A stretch of DNA of 64,000 nt from Tenrec ecaudatus (Eukaryota; Chordata; Mammalia; Afrosoricida; Tenrecidae): the NCBI RefSeq assembly GCF_050624435.1, contig NC_134530.1, positions 143,880,721 to 143,944,720 of the forward strand. The letters are read 5' to 3'. A program made the translations under genes and the position numbers. Below are positions 1 through 12,465 of the stretch, one piece after another. How positions within the stretch are numbered: the first letter of the stretch is position 1; every line of letters begins with the position of its first letter. The notes below the pieces were generated by a model. That model had not been told where the DNA came from, ran no database searches, and saw only the letters and a list, made by a program, of their open reading frames with translations.

Positions 1-149
1 GGAGGCCCAAGGCCATGTGCATGTGACTGGGGAGATAATCCTGGGGTGGGGGAAGAGAAGATAGAGCTGGAGTGCTTATAAAAAGTTAGGTGTTTATCTG
101 AATGTACTACGGATATTGAATGTTCCTTCTCCCGATGTTGTAACATAAG

Positions 150-352
150 ACAAACTGAACTTAGCGCCATTGAGCCAACTGTACACATGGCGACCCCATA
201 GGGCAGAGTGGACCTGGTCCTGTGAGTTTCTGAGACTAGCTCTTCATGAGGGTGGAAAGCCGCGTCTTTCTCCCAGGAGCGGCTGGTGGTTCTGAACGCT
301 GACCCTGCAGTTAGCAGCCCAACACACAACCAGTGTGCCACCAGGACGCCTT
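150..352 (-). mobile_element. AfroSINE, near full length
   Basis: Minus strand carries the tRNA-like head (reverse of gttagcagcccaacacacaa) and the SINE 3' part (gcgccattgag, cgaccccatagggcagag). Interrupts older sequence left of the retrovirus fossil. Confidence 0.85.
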
Positions 353-1360
353 GATGCTGAAAAAGAAAATAGTGCGACGGAAACGACATTGCAGAGCTTA
401 CTAGTCTGCCTTCAGCACATGCTCGATTGGATATGCTAAAAGGGGAGTTAAGAATTGACCAGGAAGAAATACGGACTTCTGAGGGAGGAACTTTGCATTT
501 AAAGTGACAGGCAGGCTCACCCAGGAGAGTTACAGCTGAAGAACAGACCTGCAAGGGAGGAAAAAGAAAGGTTGAATTTTGAGCACGAAGCTTGCCACTG
601 AATGTGGCAGTGAGTGAAATAGGGGAGGTGCAACAATGAAGAGATGGCTGAACTTGGACACGTGGCCCTTGGAGGCTAGAGATGAAAGAGACAGAAGGGC
701 AGGCTGGTCTGAAGTGCAGGGAGGTGTGTGGCTTCCCGGCCTCAGCGGGTGCTCATTGGGCCCAGCTTGGCTAGGGATGAGCTGACCAGAACCCAACCAA
801 GGAAAAGAGCGATGTGTGACACAGGAGCTGATGTGAACGGCTGCAACTTGACGGCTTTCTTGGACTTGACTTTGCTCACGGAGTTCCTCCTGGAATGCAA
901 GATTCTTCATATCCAAGAACATGCTTGGCCTGTGTGGGGCACGGACAGGCAACTTGGAAACTGGACGTTGGAAACGGGGCAAGACACAGGCCTGCGGAGG
1001 TTGGCGTGCACACTTTCCTGTGTGTGCTCCGTCTCAGAATAAGGGGCCGAGGGAGACTCCTCTCCAGTGTCCTCTTTACGTGATGTGTCGGGAAGAGAGA
1101 GCTGCTTCTAGAACGATATGAGTCAGTTGTGAGGGATTGTTAACAGACTTAGTTGTGATGGTAAAAATGGCAATTGTAGAAAATGTAACTGAAAAAGGAA
1201 GGAAACCAACCCCTCATGTATGGAAGTGACGCGGGCTGGAGGAACCAGAGGGGGTGGGGGGCTGCCGTGCAGGAACTGACTTGATACAACTCTTCCGGAC
1301 ATGATTTTTGTAGCTCCTGCCCAACAACTGGCTCCACACTCCCCTCACCGCCATCACCAG

Positions 1361-1534
1361 GATTCGGATTCATGGCAACTCTGTGGCACAGCGTAGGCAG
1401 GCTCTAGAGAGGGTCTGAGACTGTAAATCATCGTAGAAGCGGCGATCTAACCTTTCTCCTGAGGACCGGCTGGTGGACTGCTGACCTTTTGGTCAGCTGC
1501 CCGGTGTTTCATCCATCACAGCACCAGGTCTCCT
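1361..1534 (-). mobile_element. AfroSINE, diverged
   Basis: gattcatggcaactctgtgg, gtctgagactgtaaatcatc and aggaccggctggtgga follow SINE order; the tRNA-like box is degraded. Confidence 0.65.
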
Positions 1535-1547
1535 TCAATGACCGAGT

Positions 1548-1757
1548 AAAATCAAACCCAGCTCTCTGCCATGGAGTCAGTGCTGACCCACAGGGACCCT
1601 ACAGGACAGGGTAGAACTGCCCCGTGGGTTTCAAGACTCCGCCATGTGGCGGAGTGGAAAGCCCCATCTTCCTCCCGCAGATCGGCTGGTGGTTTTGAAC
1701 GGCTGACTTTGCAGTTAGCTGCTTGATTCGTAATCACTACCCCGCCCTGGCTCCTAG
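1548..1757 (-). mobile_element. AfroSINE, near full length
   Basis: ctgccatggagtcagtgctg, ctacaggacagggtagaact, gatcggctggtggttttgaa and gcagttagctgcttgatt, all in order. Confidence 0.88.
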
Positions 1758-1809
1758 GACTGTGGAAATACAAAGCATCTGTAGCTCACCTGGGGGTAGG
1801 CTAGCTTGT

Positions 1810-2630
1810 TAATACCATAAATAGGAAGGATGGTGCTCTGGGCGGGGCTGCTCTTCGTTGACATTTCACTAATTGGCGCAGGGCCTTCCTTTGGTGGAAG
1901 AGACTTTTCGGAGAAATCATCCCCAGAAGTAGGTGACCTCAGCCAGTGGTCAGTGACAAGGGACCTCAGTTCATTGCAACAAGGACACAGGATGTGGCTA
2001 CCATTTTCGACATCTGGTGGAGGCCCCCTCAGCGTAGAGAGCTCAGTCCAGGAATGAAGCAGAAGTGCTGGGTGTCGGGCAGCTTGGCCTGGGTTCTTGC
2101 TTCGCGGTGCTGCAAGAATTCACACGGCAGAAGCGCTTTTGTAACCCAAGTGCCGGTTTTGAGGGAAAGGGAAGTGTCAGGTAGGACAGTCTCAGCACAC
2201 GCTGTTCTGGAACGCACACAAGGCTGCGGGAACCGCGAGGGAGTTCGCAACGGAACTCAGAAAACCACGTGCGAAGAACACCGGAGCAGGAGCATACGGC
2301 AGGAGGAAATCGTCAGCGGCCTGAGAGAGAGCCCGACCCAGGGTCCGGGCAGCACATGTGCAAGGCCAGCTGTATCCCCGCTGGCTGGGAGGTGTGGGTC
2401 AGGGGACTGGCTGTTCTTCTTGGCTAGATTAAGTGCACCTGGGGGTCCTGCGTTTAGGTTGTGGCCATGTTCAGCTTCACCTGCACCTAGGTGGGCCTAG
2501 TCTGCACAGGCTCAGTTGGATTTTTCCTAGGTGTCTAGTGGGTGGCTGATTTCCCTGCAGTCCCTTTCTTGTGGCCTGGCATTTGGGGAGACTCCCCCCA
2601 CTTTGTCCCTATTCTGGCTGCCTAGCAGAA
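1810..2630 (+). mobile_element. Endogenous retrovirus fossil: integrase remnant followed by LTR-like block
   Basis: About 1870-2045 translates to a class I (gamma-type) retroviral integrase core fragment; the recognisable words are REIIPR, VSDKGPQFIA and TQDVA. An LTR-like block follows at about 2065-2630, sharing scattered blocks with 13305-13945. No env-like sequence is seen between them. The copy is old and clearly non-functional, with many breaks. Its left part may extend to about 360, where AfroSINEs interrupt it, but I could not support gag or protease there. Confidence 0.6.
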
Positions 2631-3284
2631 GGAGCAGACCCATCACTCCAAAGCCAGATGGCAGCCTGGCCAGAAACAACTTCCATCGGCTCGCTCTGAT
2701 CCCAGGTGGAACCGAGCTCCAGGTCAGCCCCTATGGGGCCCCCCATTCCTAGTGAACCCTGATGTATTGAGCGCCCACCGACGTGGGACCAAGCTGGGCC
2801 CTGAGAAGATGTGCAACAGGGACGAGAACACACGCAGTCCGTGTCCTGTGCCGTGTTCTCTTCACACGTCTGCTCTGTTTGCACACGGCCCTGCACTGAC
2901 TGCAGCCCCGCCCCTCTGCCCAGGGTTTAAACGAGCCATCATCGTCAGCAGCCCGTGTGCAAAGGGAAGGGGAGGGAGGCAGAAACAGCACACGGCTCTG
3001 GGCAGTTTGCTCCCCGGGGGCTTGCTTCTCTGCCGCCGCGTGCAGCCTTCTCGTGGTCGGGAAGAAAGCCAGCTAATCCCCTCCTTCACGGGAATCGACT
3101 GTGATCGCATCAGTCTGGTTTGTGCCACGCTTATTGCGGATCTACCCGCCTATTAAACTCTGCCGTCACTGAATTCTCAGAGCCACTGGGACAGGTTCTG
3201 GTCAACGTGGCTGGCCAGGGTTCTCAGTGGTCTGACAGCTGGGCCTCCCTCATGAAGTGATCTAACATGAGTAACCAACTCCAT

Positions 3285-3535
3285 GGTGGGGTCTGCTGTG
3301 AGCACCAAGTGGCCGCGGGAGTGCTGGGGTGGAGTCATTGTTAAGTACTGTGCCGTCGCTTCAAGAGGGACAGTGACCAAGAGGAAGGCCCTCGGCAAGA
3401 CGGACGGACACATGGCCGCAACGAGGGGCTCAGACATCAGAACAATTGCAAGCACGGCGCTGAGTCAGGGAGGGTTTCCTTCTGTTGTGGGTCGGGACTG
3501 ACCGGACAGCACCTGATGCCAACAGCTACATATAG
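3285..3535 (+). mobile_element. RTE LINE 3' end fragment
   Basis: Contains gaccaagaggaaggccctc, aagacggacggacacatggc and cagaacaattgcaagcacgg, the last coding and untranslated part of the RTE, ending near cctgatgccaaca. Confidence 0.65.
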
Positions 3536-3650
3536 AAATCACACACATGTAGAAGGAGCACACCCATCGCTCCACAGCCAGATAGCCGAGCTCCAGGTCA
3601 GTCCCTTTGGAGACCATATATATGTATATGTATGTGTGTATATGAATGGA

Positions 3651-3828
3651 GGAGGTATAGTGGTTATTCGTTAGGCTCCAATTTCCAGGTCAGCAGTTGT
3701 AAACCACCAACAGCTCCAAGGGAGATAGACTGGGCTTTCTACTCCTGTAAATAGGTGTGCACTTGGAAACCCACGGGGGTCCCTGTGAGCCAGCCTTGGC
3801 TCTATGGCAGCGAGTTTGGTTTGGTTTC
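3651..3828 (+). mobile_element. AfroSINE
   Basis: tatagtggttattcgttagg, aggtcagcagttgtaaacca, gggctttctactcctgtaaa and ctatggcagcgagtttggtt mark the whole length. Confidence 0.82.
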
Positions 3829-6800
3829 ATGTCTCCACATGTGTTCATGTGTGTGTATATATGTGAGCATATGCATGTGTATGCCTGCATATATGTAGGT
3901 GAGTATACATGCATGTGTGTGTTTCCTTTACTCTTCTCCAGGATCAGCCGTCTTGGAGTCCATTTCCCTGCAGGATGATAGAATGTGGCCTTTCACCCTC
4001 CTGGTGGGGTCTTTATGTTTTGGGGTCTGACGAGCAGAACCCAGAGTTTCTGGCAACAGTCTAGGTGGCAGGGGGCAGGGGTGGGTTGAGGGCACATGAG
4101 CTGAGAGGTCAAGCTGGAGATGGACCGGGGTCAGGAAGCTGCTGGGGAGGGGCTCTGCCATCCTGCTCCTTGATTGATGCCCACAGTGTCCATAGGAGCA
4201 GACTCTACCCCAGTCCACAGGGGATGTGGGGCAGCCCCTGATGCTACTTCCCAGCTTACACTCAGGACCCCGAGCACCACGTGTGGGATTTACAGAAAAC
4301 GACATGGTGAGCAGGGAGCTGAAAGCAGCTCTCTGAAGAACCTGGGCCGACCCTGGCCGCTCCTCTGGATCCCCGCGCCCAGACTGGAGCCATCTTAGGT
4401 ACCCAGTGGCTTTGTGTGTTTACCCTCATCTTTGCTGGTGACAGTCTGAACCTGGAAGCAGAGGCTGGAGCAGAGCATCACCTGTTCAGTGGACCTGCAG
4501 CTTGGCGCTGGTGACTCAAGGCCTCGGAGGCCTGCAGGGATACGGGAGGCCCCACTGTCTCCCATGACCCCAGCCCCAGGCTCTCGTGCAGGCTCTTGGA
4601 GGACATGCCCCAGGCTCTTCCTACATGGGCTCACAAGGCTGCTGAAGTGACAACTCCCCCACCCCCGCCCCCACCCCAATCCTACCCTGGAGCTCAGGGC
4701 CCAGGGCTGCCTGGTGCCTCCATGCTGCCAAGGCTGCAGCCGCCCACCACAGGGTATCACCCTGCTGCCCACGGCCCCGCCATGCTGCTGCTGTCCCACT
4801 GAGACGTGTCCGTGTGCACTCGCTGTTCCCCTGCGTCATCTGGGGCCCAGGGCCAGGTACCTTGCTGGCCTGGTTGAGGCGTGGGTCTTTCCAAACCAGG
4901 GCTAAGGCTTCCCTCTGTGACCCCCATGAGGGGATTAAGGAATGGTGGCCCTGTGGTCAACGGAGGGACTTGGTGAGAATGTAATGCAGCACAATCCTCT
5001 GTGCTCACAATTACAGGCCTGTAAAGCTGACTCCGGTAGGGAAGATAGAAAAACCCTTAGTACACATTCTCATGCCTGGACACAGTCCCTCCAATAGCTT
5101 CCCACACAGAGATGGTTATAAGGATGAGTCGTTCCTGTGTCTGGCTGTTCCCCGTGCCTGGAGGCCAGCTGTAGACACGAGCAATCAGGTTCTATAGGCA
5201 AACCCACTGTCACCTGCAGAAAACTCTTCTGATACGGATCACAAATGCTCCCTCTGGAGAGGGCTCAGGTCTGAGCCCTTGAACTAGCACTGGGTTAGGA
5301 CACTGAGTCATCTCATGGCTTGTTTATTATGTTACCCGCTTATGGTGTTGCCCATGGAATATGCTAGCTGCAGGACGTGCCTGCCTTTTGACAGATCCGT
5401 AAGCCCCATTATAGGTGCCCACTGGGAAATACATTCACTCTCTTGCTCCTGACATAGGGACAAGGAGCCCCTGTGCTCCGCCATCTGTCTTATTTTCCAC
5501 AATGGCCAAGTCGCTCCTGAGGACTGTTCAAATGTTGGGGACCTCTCGGGGCAGGCATGGGTGCCCAGTGGCTCACAGAGCAGGTGGCTTATTTGGGTCA
5601 TGAGAAGAGCATCTCTTCCTTCAGGTGGTTGTAGCCAGCTGGTGCCAAGTTGTTGGGTAAGTCCAGTGTAGCTGGTTTACAGCAGCCGCTTGCCTGGTGG
5701 CCCTCTGCAGTGCCGGGCTTGTCCACATGGTGGCGGGACCGAGGCCTGCAACCTGCAGCCTGCAGCCTCCTCTGTCTCCCTGCCTCCTGTCTGTCTGCCT
5801 GTCTGTCTGCCTCCCCTGGGGCTGGGCACCTGAGGGACACCATCCACCGCCCAGTAGACAGGCTGGCGCATGACTGAACCCCCATCAAGAAGACACATGA
5901 TTCCGGGTTCAGCCAGGACCCCACTAGGAGGAAATTTGGCTGATGCAGATACCTGCTCTCTCGGCAAGGCAGGAGGCAGGGCCCTGCTGGCCCTCAGCTG
6001 TGTGGAGCCCACTCAGTCTCCCTCCCAGGACCCCAGGCTCCTTAGGTACGTGGCCACACGTGCTCAGCCTCAGCTTCCCTCTCTTGCACTGGCCCTCCCT
6101 GACTTTCCCAGCTCCCTGCCCTCTATCTGCACTGCTTCTGAGATGCAAACTGATCTCTCAGTTCATTTCCTTCCCTCTGAGAAGGTTTCCCTGGAACGCT
6201 CAGAGCTGGGAGGGCGGCCTCCGGTCCTGGTGACACCCCCGCACGAGGCAAGGAGACAGGGCTCCTTGCTTAGAGGCCTGGTGGCAGCTCCTGAGAGTTT
6301 GGGTGGCCTCAGCAAAAGGAGCTTCTAGAATGGGAGCCCTCAGCAGGACTCCAAGGAGGAGGGGGCTTTGACCAGGCTCTTCAGGATGGGCAGCCTGGGA
6401 GCAGGGCCTTTGGAGCCTGCATGGGAGTCTCCCTCATCCTCTGCTGTGGGGTCAGGGCCCCAGAGGCTGCAGTGGAGGCGCTGGCACTGCCCTGGGCCTG
6501 CAGAACAGTGCCTGCTGGGATGGGGTCCAGGGGAGGCTCCTTGCCTTCCAGGAGCCAGTGCCAAGGGAGTTGCCTGGGAGGATTGTCCCAGGGGGCTTCC
6601 TCCAGGGCTTGCTCACTCTCCTTCCTGCTCAGTAAAGGCGCTGGCAGGGGGATTCCGTCATCAAGAGAAGTCAGGTCCCCCATGGCTAGCATGTACTGAG
6701 CACTTACCAGGTGTCCCAGGTCCTGGTGGTGCTGTTCTGTCCCAGCGATTCTGACTCAGGGACCCGAGGGCCTGGTTCAAGTGCTAACCTGAAAGGTGGC

Positions 6801-8159
6801 CATTAGAACCCACCAGAGGCACCCTGGAAGGCTGACTTGAGGGTGGGCTTTCATGTCGATTTCAGCCCAGAAACCCATGAAGCAGTTCTGGTCTGCAACA
6901 CAAGGGGGCGCCAAGGCTGGGCATCGTCCTGAGGGCAAAGACCAGCAGTGGCAGGAGCTGCCAGGACCAGGCTGAGTCTCAGGGTTCACCGCATTCACAG
7001 GGGCAGCCTCACTGCATTTCCCATCAGCCACTGCTGCCAGGGACAGGGAGGGAGGACACAGGCCTCCAGAGAGGTAAGTGAAAGGCTCATGGAGAAAGAA
7101 ATGGCTGTGAGGTTGGTTTGGTGGCTGTTCACTGCCACAAGTTCCTGGGTGGCAGGAGCAGTGAAGCATGCAGCTACTATCCAAATGGCTGGCTGTTCGC
7201 CCCAATCTCCGACACAGCTTCAGGGGAACATTGGCTAACTCTTAATGAGACACAGACAGGAGAAGGAAGACTCACCAAGGAGCAAGAGGTCAAGTGGCGT
7301 CTGAGGATCCACGATCAGGGCACTAGTTCATGGAAACAAGGAAGTGGTCACATGATCATGATCGGTGGTCGATCACCATGTCACAGCCACAGGTGGGACT
7401 ACGGAAGCTGAAACAGGATCGTGATTGGGACGTGTGCATCATGGTGGCGGACGAGCTTACAAGATTGGTACAGGGCCTTTCAACTACAACAGCCAGGGCA
7501 CAGATGAGAGGGCATGACTCTTGACTGTGACCCCCAATCCTGTACATCAGAGACACACCAGGCAAGCCCCTGAGGGAGATTGCCCCTCCCTGGGCCAGCT
7601 GGAGAGTGGGGAGGGAACCCACTTTCCAATGCACTCTCCCTGAGGGCAAGACTGCTCTCACCCCTAGTTCATCATGGTCAGAAGGAATCCACTAAGGGAT
7701 TATTTCACACGGGGACTCTGCAAAGGGATTTGGGGTTTTCACCGTGATCCACAGCCTCCTGAAAAAGGGTGCTCAGAATTTAAGCTCTAATACAGATATA
7801 AAACAGGGGACATAATGATTGTTCTCTGATGCTGAGGCAGTTTACCTAAAGAGGCCAACCCCTAGGCACAGGAGAGAGAAGACCTGGTGGCCTTTTACAG
7901 AGTCAGGGCTGGGTGGGCAGCGGGGACAGTGTGGGCGAGTGGAGAGCGACAAGCCTGCGCCATTCCCAGGCTGCCAGTCTGCAACACTTGTCTGTACATT
8001 GCTTTACAATCAAGTGACTTTAAAATCTGGCTGTTTGCCTTTGGGTGAAAGGAGGCGAACACTCCTACTTATCTCACGGGGGAGTTCAGGAGTAAAACAA
8101 TGCTCCCTCGGTGCCAGCATCCAGCCAGTCTACCAGCAGTGGCCACTGTGTCTGCAGAG
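3829..8159. other. Intergenic, no gene recognised
   Basis: Starts with a TG/TA-rich stretch (3840-3925). The rest is GC-rich unique-looking sequence with short random open frames on both strands. I see no splice-consistent exon, no protein family and no clear repeat. Confidence 0.6.
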
Positions 8160-8870
8160 CGCTGACTGACAACCTGCGATAGCGGGTGACACTCAGCACT
8201 TGCTGAAAGGGAGGAGGACTTGAAACATGAAGCATGGCAGCCGGCAGTGTGGATCACAACTTAACGTAACAACCCCACACCCTCACCGCCAAACTAGGAG
8301 GCAGCATCGTAATAAAGGGAGAAAAGAGGGACGTGGTGACAGACGGTGCTGGATCCACAACCAGTGCGCACGGCAGCAAGGGATGCATCGCACCGGGCCA
8401 GCCTGCTGCACAAGACCTCTTCACAGGGTTGAAAGGCAGGGATGCTACTTTGAGGACTAAGGTGTGCCTGAGCCAAGCCAGGTTTGAATTGCCTCGTAGA
8501 CACGGAAAGTTGGATACTGAATAAAGGGGAACAAAGAAGAGTCAGTGCATCTGAATCCCGGTGCTGGCAGAGAGCACTGGGAGTACCACGGAGTGCTGAA
8601 AGCCCAAACGAATCTGTCTCCGAAGACCTGCAGCCGGGATGCTCCTTAGAAGCAAGGAAGGAGAGCCTTCATCCCGTGCGCGTTGGACAGGCCGCCAGGA
8701 GGTCAATCTTGGGGAAAGACAGCATGCTTGGGAAAGCAGAGGGGCAGCGAGCAAGGTCATGGCCACAGCGGCTGCCCCAGTGCATTCCGGCAAAACAGTG
8801 GGGATGCGGTGGACCAGGCAGGTGTCATTCAGCTGTGTACAGATAGGGTCACTGTGAGCTGGCGCAGACT
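8160..8870 (+). mobile_element. RTE LINE 3' part fragment
   Basis: Contains gctgactgacaacctgcgat (the NNLRYAD region), cttgctgaaagggaggagga (LAESEED), tggatccacaaccagtg, gatgctactttgaggactaa, gatgctccttagaagcaagg and ttggacaggccgccaggagg, in RTE order. Broken reading frame. Confidence 0.8.
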
Positions 8871-9599
8871 CCAGGCTCCTAACAACAACATTGTTCCTGA
8901 AAGGCCGACATGCCAGGATGCTCCAGACTTCCCTCCTAGCTCCTGGGGATGTGGCCCAAGCCTCCAGTCCCCCCAAAGCCCAAGGAACTCTAGCTGCGGT
9001 GAGGCCGTGCCTGACTGTTCTCACAGGACAGAGCTGCGTTCCTGCACGTGGGCAGCGCCAAGGTGGCAGCTGGCCAAGGGTGCGTGGCGGGCTGGGCTGG
9101 AGGGGCGCATCTTCCAGGGCGAGGCTCTGGGAGGGAGCTGGGCTGACCCTCCATAGATGGGCCACATACTGACCAATGCATGGCCTTCCCTGGTGAGAAT
9201 TTCCAACGTGACCGGCAGGGAGCACTGCTGCACCGGACAGGCTGGGACATCAGCGCCAGGTACTGGTGACTGAACAGTCATGCTGCTGGGCACCTTGCCC
9301 CCCAGGAGCCACCAGCCTTCTCACGCTGCTGACTGCGTTAGGGTTCAATGGCCAGGCCGCCCTCCTGCCCCTCCCTTGTCTGCACCTCTCCACAGTGGAG
9401 GAACTGCTGCCCTTTATGCAGCGAGGGGGGTGAGCTTGGCACAGAGGGGCAGTCCCTGTCTTGCTACAGCCAAACCCAACCCACTGTCACCGAGCCCTTC
9501 CCCCTCCCAGGGACCCCCAGGAGGGAGCAGAGCTGCTCTGTGGTTCTGAGACCTTAACCCCTCAGGAGGGCAGACAGCGTCATCTTCTCCCGCTGAGCA

Positions 9600-10230
9600 G
9601 CAGGTGGGTTTGAGCCTCCTTCCGGTGAGCAGCCCAGAATGTCACCTACTGGGCCACCAGTTACCCTCACCTGCCACGCCAGCACCTGGCCCTGCCTCCT
9701 GAGCAGGGCATAGGCCAAGAGGGGTGGTGAGCGTGGGCAGGAAGAGCAGCTGGTGGGTCAGGGTTGGTGTCTCTGCTGAAGGTCAGGGGATCTTAGACTA
9801 GGGTAGCATTGCCCAATAAGCATGGTAAGCACAGGCTTCCTTGTGCTTGTTCAGAAATCCATAGTGAACAGTTTCACATTTTTTCCCACCGGGTCAAAGA
9901 TTCTGCTTCTAGGTACGACTGGCAGCTCGCTCTCTACCCCTCAACCCCATGGCATCAAAGCTTCGCTGCAGATTGACAGTCTCTGACAGGAACAGGACTT
10001 GGCCCTGGTGGGGTGGTGGTTACACCCTGGGCTGCAGTCCGTATGGTGAGCAGTTCGAAACCACTGTCCGCTCAGAGGGAGATCGACAGGCTTTCTGCTC
10101 CTGTCAATTTACAGTCTCAGAAAGCAGGGGGCTCACTCTACGTCAGCACTGACCCGATTGACCCCATGGCAGTGAGACAGGGTCACATTGGTAAGGTAAG
10201 CAGGGGCGTACTTGGGCTTGCTGACTAATC
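9600..10230. repeat. Left copy of a direct local duplication
   Basis: Shares with 13190-14402: gcacctggccctgcctcctg, aagaggggtggtgagcgtgg, aaggtcaggggatct, acaggcttccttgtg, atccatagtgaaca, gactggcagctcgctctc, the AfroSINE, and gcaggggcgtacttgggctt. Confidence 0.75.
10003..10181 (+). mobile_element. AfroSINE inside the left copy of a local duplication
   Basis: tggtggttacaccctgggct, gagcagttcgaaaccactgt and accccatggcagtgagac. The same SINE with the same flanks is seen at 14183-14352. Confidence 0.85.
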
Positions 10231-11255
10231 TGTAGCAAAGATGTGCTGAGACCCACGTGTAACTGTTCCCTCCAGATGGGTCAGTAAGCACAAGTACCTC
10301 CCTGCTTACCTTGCTTCCTGGGTGCTCCACCCCTGCTCCTGACCCTCGGCTCCAAGAAGCCAGCCTCTCCATCTCTCTCTGCCACATCTGCACGGCCCAG
10401 CATCACCTCTGCTTCCAGTTCAAATGGGCAGGCCGCAGTCACATGGAAACCTTCATGTTTGCCCTCTGTGACCTCTGAGTCTCACAGCCCTGCCTCCAGG
10501 GGAGCCAGCTTGGGTTGACCCCAACATGGGCAGACTCCCCAGAAGCACCCTACCTGGGCCAGAGGCTTCAAGGCCCAGCTCCTGTCTCGTGGGGCCACCT
10601 GCTGTCCTCCAGCCCATCTCTCCCACTATCCTCTTATGCCATTCCCTCCCCCCTCCCCCATGACCTGCACTCCTTGGCCTGGAGGGGAGCAGAGATCCCA
10701 ACAGTTCCATGCAGGGGCCTCCCCGCAGCCTGGTGAAGGCACCTGCCCAGCACCGGTGGAGCTCTGGCTGTGCAGCCACCCATTGACGCCACGGCAGGTG
10801 TTTGCAGCCCCTGGCGGCTCTGAATATTCTGGCCTCCAGCAGCCACAATTCTCCCCCAGGGATGGTTGGAAGGGCACAGTGCACCTAGACGGCCCTGTGC
10901 CTGGCACATGACTGCCTCGGTGCCAAGTTCATCCAGTGTCAGCTTTCCCCGTTTGGGCGCCCTCTGGCCCTGGGGTTCAGTCTTAGGTCCCGGGGCAGCC
11001 AGGGAGAGCCAGGCGTTGTGCCAGTACAAACAGTGATCCACTGGAGGTGTCCTGGGTCAGGTCTGTATTCCTCTGAGCCTCAGTTTCCTCAAACACAGAA
11101 TAGGGGGGAAACAAGGAAATCAAAGGGGAGTCTTGAGGAAACTGCGATACCGGGGGCTTCAAAAAGGTCGCAGAAACAGGGAATGACACGAGTTTGACAA
11201 GAATGACGCAATTGTTCCATGAACTTTTTGTTTCATGCGCTGTTGCCAATGGGTT
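10231..11255. other. Intergenic, no gene recognised
   Basis: GC-rich unique sequence between the left duplication copy and SPIN copy 1, with one MIR scrap. Open frames here overlap on both strands and show no known protein. Confidence 0.55.
11058..11112 (+). mobile_element. MIR SINE core fragment
   Basis: tctgagcctcagtttcctca followed by acacagaataggggg; a short remnant only. Confidence 0.5.
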
Positions 11256-11263
11256 GCCTAGAT

Positions 11264-11432
11264 CAGCGGTTCTCAACCTGTGGGTCGTGACCCCTTTGGG
11301 AGTGGAGTGATTCATAACGTAGCAAAATGACAGTTATGAAGTAGCAAAGAAAATCATCTTATGGTTGGGGGTCAGCACAACATGAGGACCTGTAGGAAAG
11401 GGTCGTGGCATTGGGAAGGTTGAGAACCACTG
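11264..11432 (+). mobile_element. SPIN-type hAT transposon (non-autonomous), copy 1
   Basis: A 169-bp element with imperfect terminal inverted repeats (cagcggttctcaacctg at the left; the right end reads aaggttgagaaccactg). The body contains gggtcgtgacccctttggg, agttatgaagtagcaa and atggttgggggtca, which are characteristic of SPIN. It is flanked by 8-bp target duplications, gcctagat (11256-11263) and ggctagat (11433-11440), matching at seven of eight bases and carrying TA at the centre, the nnnTAnnn pattern of the Buster branch of hAT elements. There is no transposase coding sequence. Confidence 0.92.
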
Positions 11433-12279
11433 GGCTAGATGGTCAGAGACTTGGAAGGAATACAGTTGGAGCCTTGAAAAAAGGTTTCTTCTCCTGTATT
11501 TTCTTACTACCTCATTCTAAAAAAAATGCTAATTACCATAATGTAGATGAAGAAGCAGAAAACTTGACAAAACCAGTGACATACAAAAAGCAACAGCAAG
11601 GAAAACAGGAACAGATTTGCATCAGTACAAACCAAGCGCCTGATTTGAAGCACCCCTGTATCTGAGTGTGCACTAGATGGCCCGGAGGCCCTGCCTGCCC
11701 TCTGCCTTCCCCACAGCCAAGAGGCGGGGTCAGACATGCCTCCACGCCCCTCCTCCTTTCCCTGCTCCCCCCACGGCACTCCGCCTCCATGCTGCGTTTC
11801 AGCGTCCACTGCAGCGGCCACACGGAACTCCCAGATCACACGCCCCATCATGGGGTTCATGATGGAAGTTAATAGGTCCACACACGTTAGGATCAGCAAA
11901 CAGTAAGAATACAGTTCTTGGTCTATAGCAACACCTCTCCTAAGGCAACAGCAGCTTCTCCCTCGTCTTTAGCCTCTCAGCCACGTGGACCTCTGCCTCC
12001 GTGGACCAGGACCTGCCACTCAGGCTCACAGTCCCATGGCTCAGTCTCTGTGCGGTTCCGCTGTTCTGTCTGGCCTCTGGTCTCAGCCTGGCTCCTGTCC
12101 TCTGCCTTGGAGTCTCTGTGCCAGTCTCTGGCGGCCCGGTCTCAGCCTCCACCACTTCAGACAGATCTGGAGCTGCTTTGCCGCTGGTCCTGGGCGTTTT
12201 CCTCTCAGTCTGAGATGGCTTGAATACACTGAGGAATGGCTTTGGCTTGGGTGTGGTGTTTGTCTTTCAGCTGAGCGTT

Positions 12280-12465
12280 CTAAACCAAACTCACTGCCTT
12301 GGAGTTGATTCTGACTCAGAATGAGCCCACAGGCAGGGGAGAACGAACTACCCTTGCCGGTGACTGCCCTTGTGTCTTTCTCCCAAGGAGCAACTGGTGG
12401 TTTTGAACTGTGGACCTTTCGGTTGGCAGTCCAATGCACCACCAGTACACCACCAGGGCTCCTTC
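12280..12465 (-). mobile_element. AfroSINE, full length
   Basis: aaccaaactcactgccttgg, gagcaactggtggttttgaa and accaccagtacaccaccagg. The 3' end reads CTCGATGGCAG-like on the minus strand. Confidence 0.88.

Noticed and set aside
808-960. DTGAD-like word and a CxxC-H word suggesting retroviral protease and zinc knuckle
   Set aside because: The surrounding translation does not match either domain and the order is wrong for a retrovirus; chance is likely.
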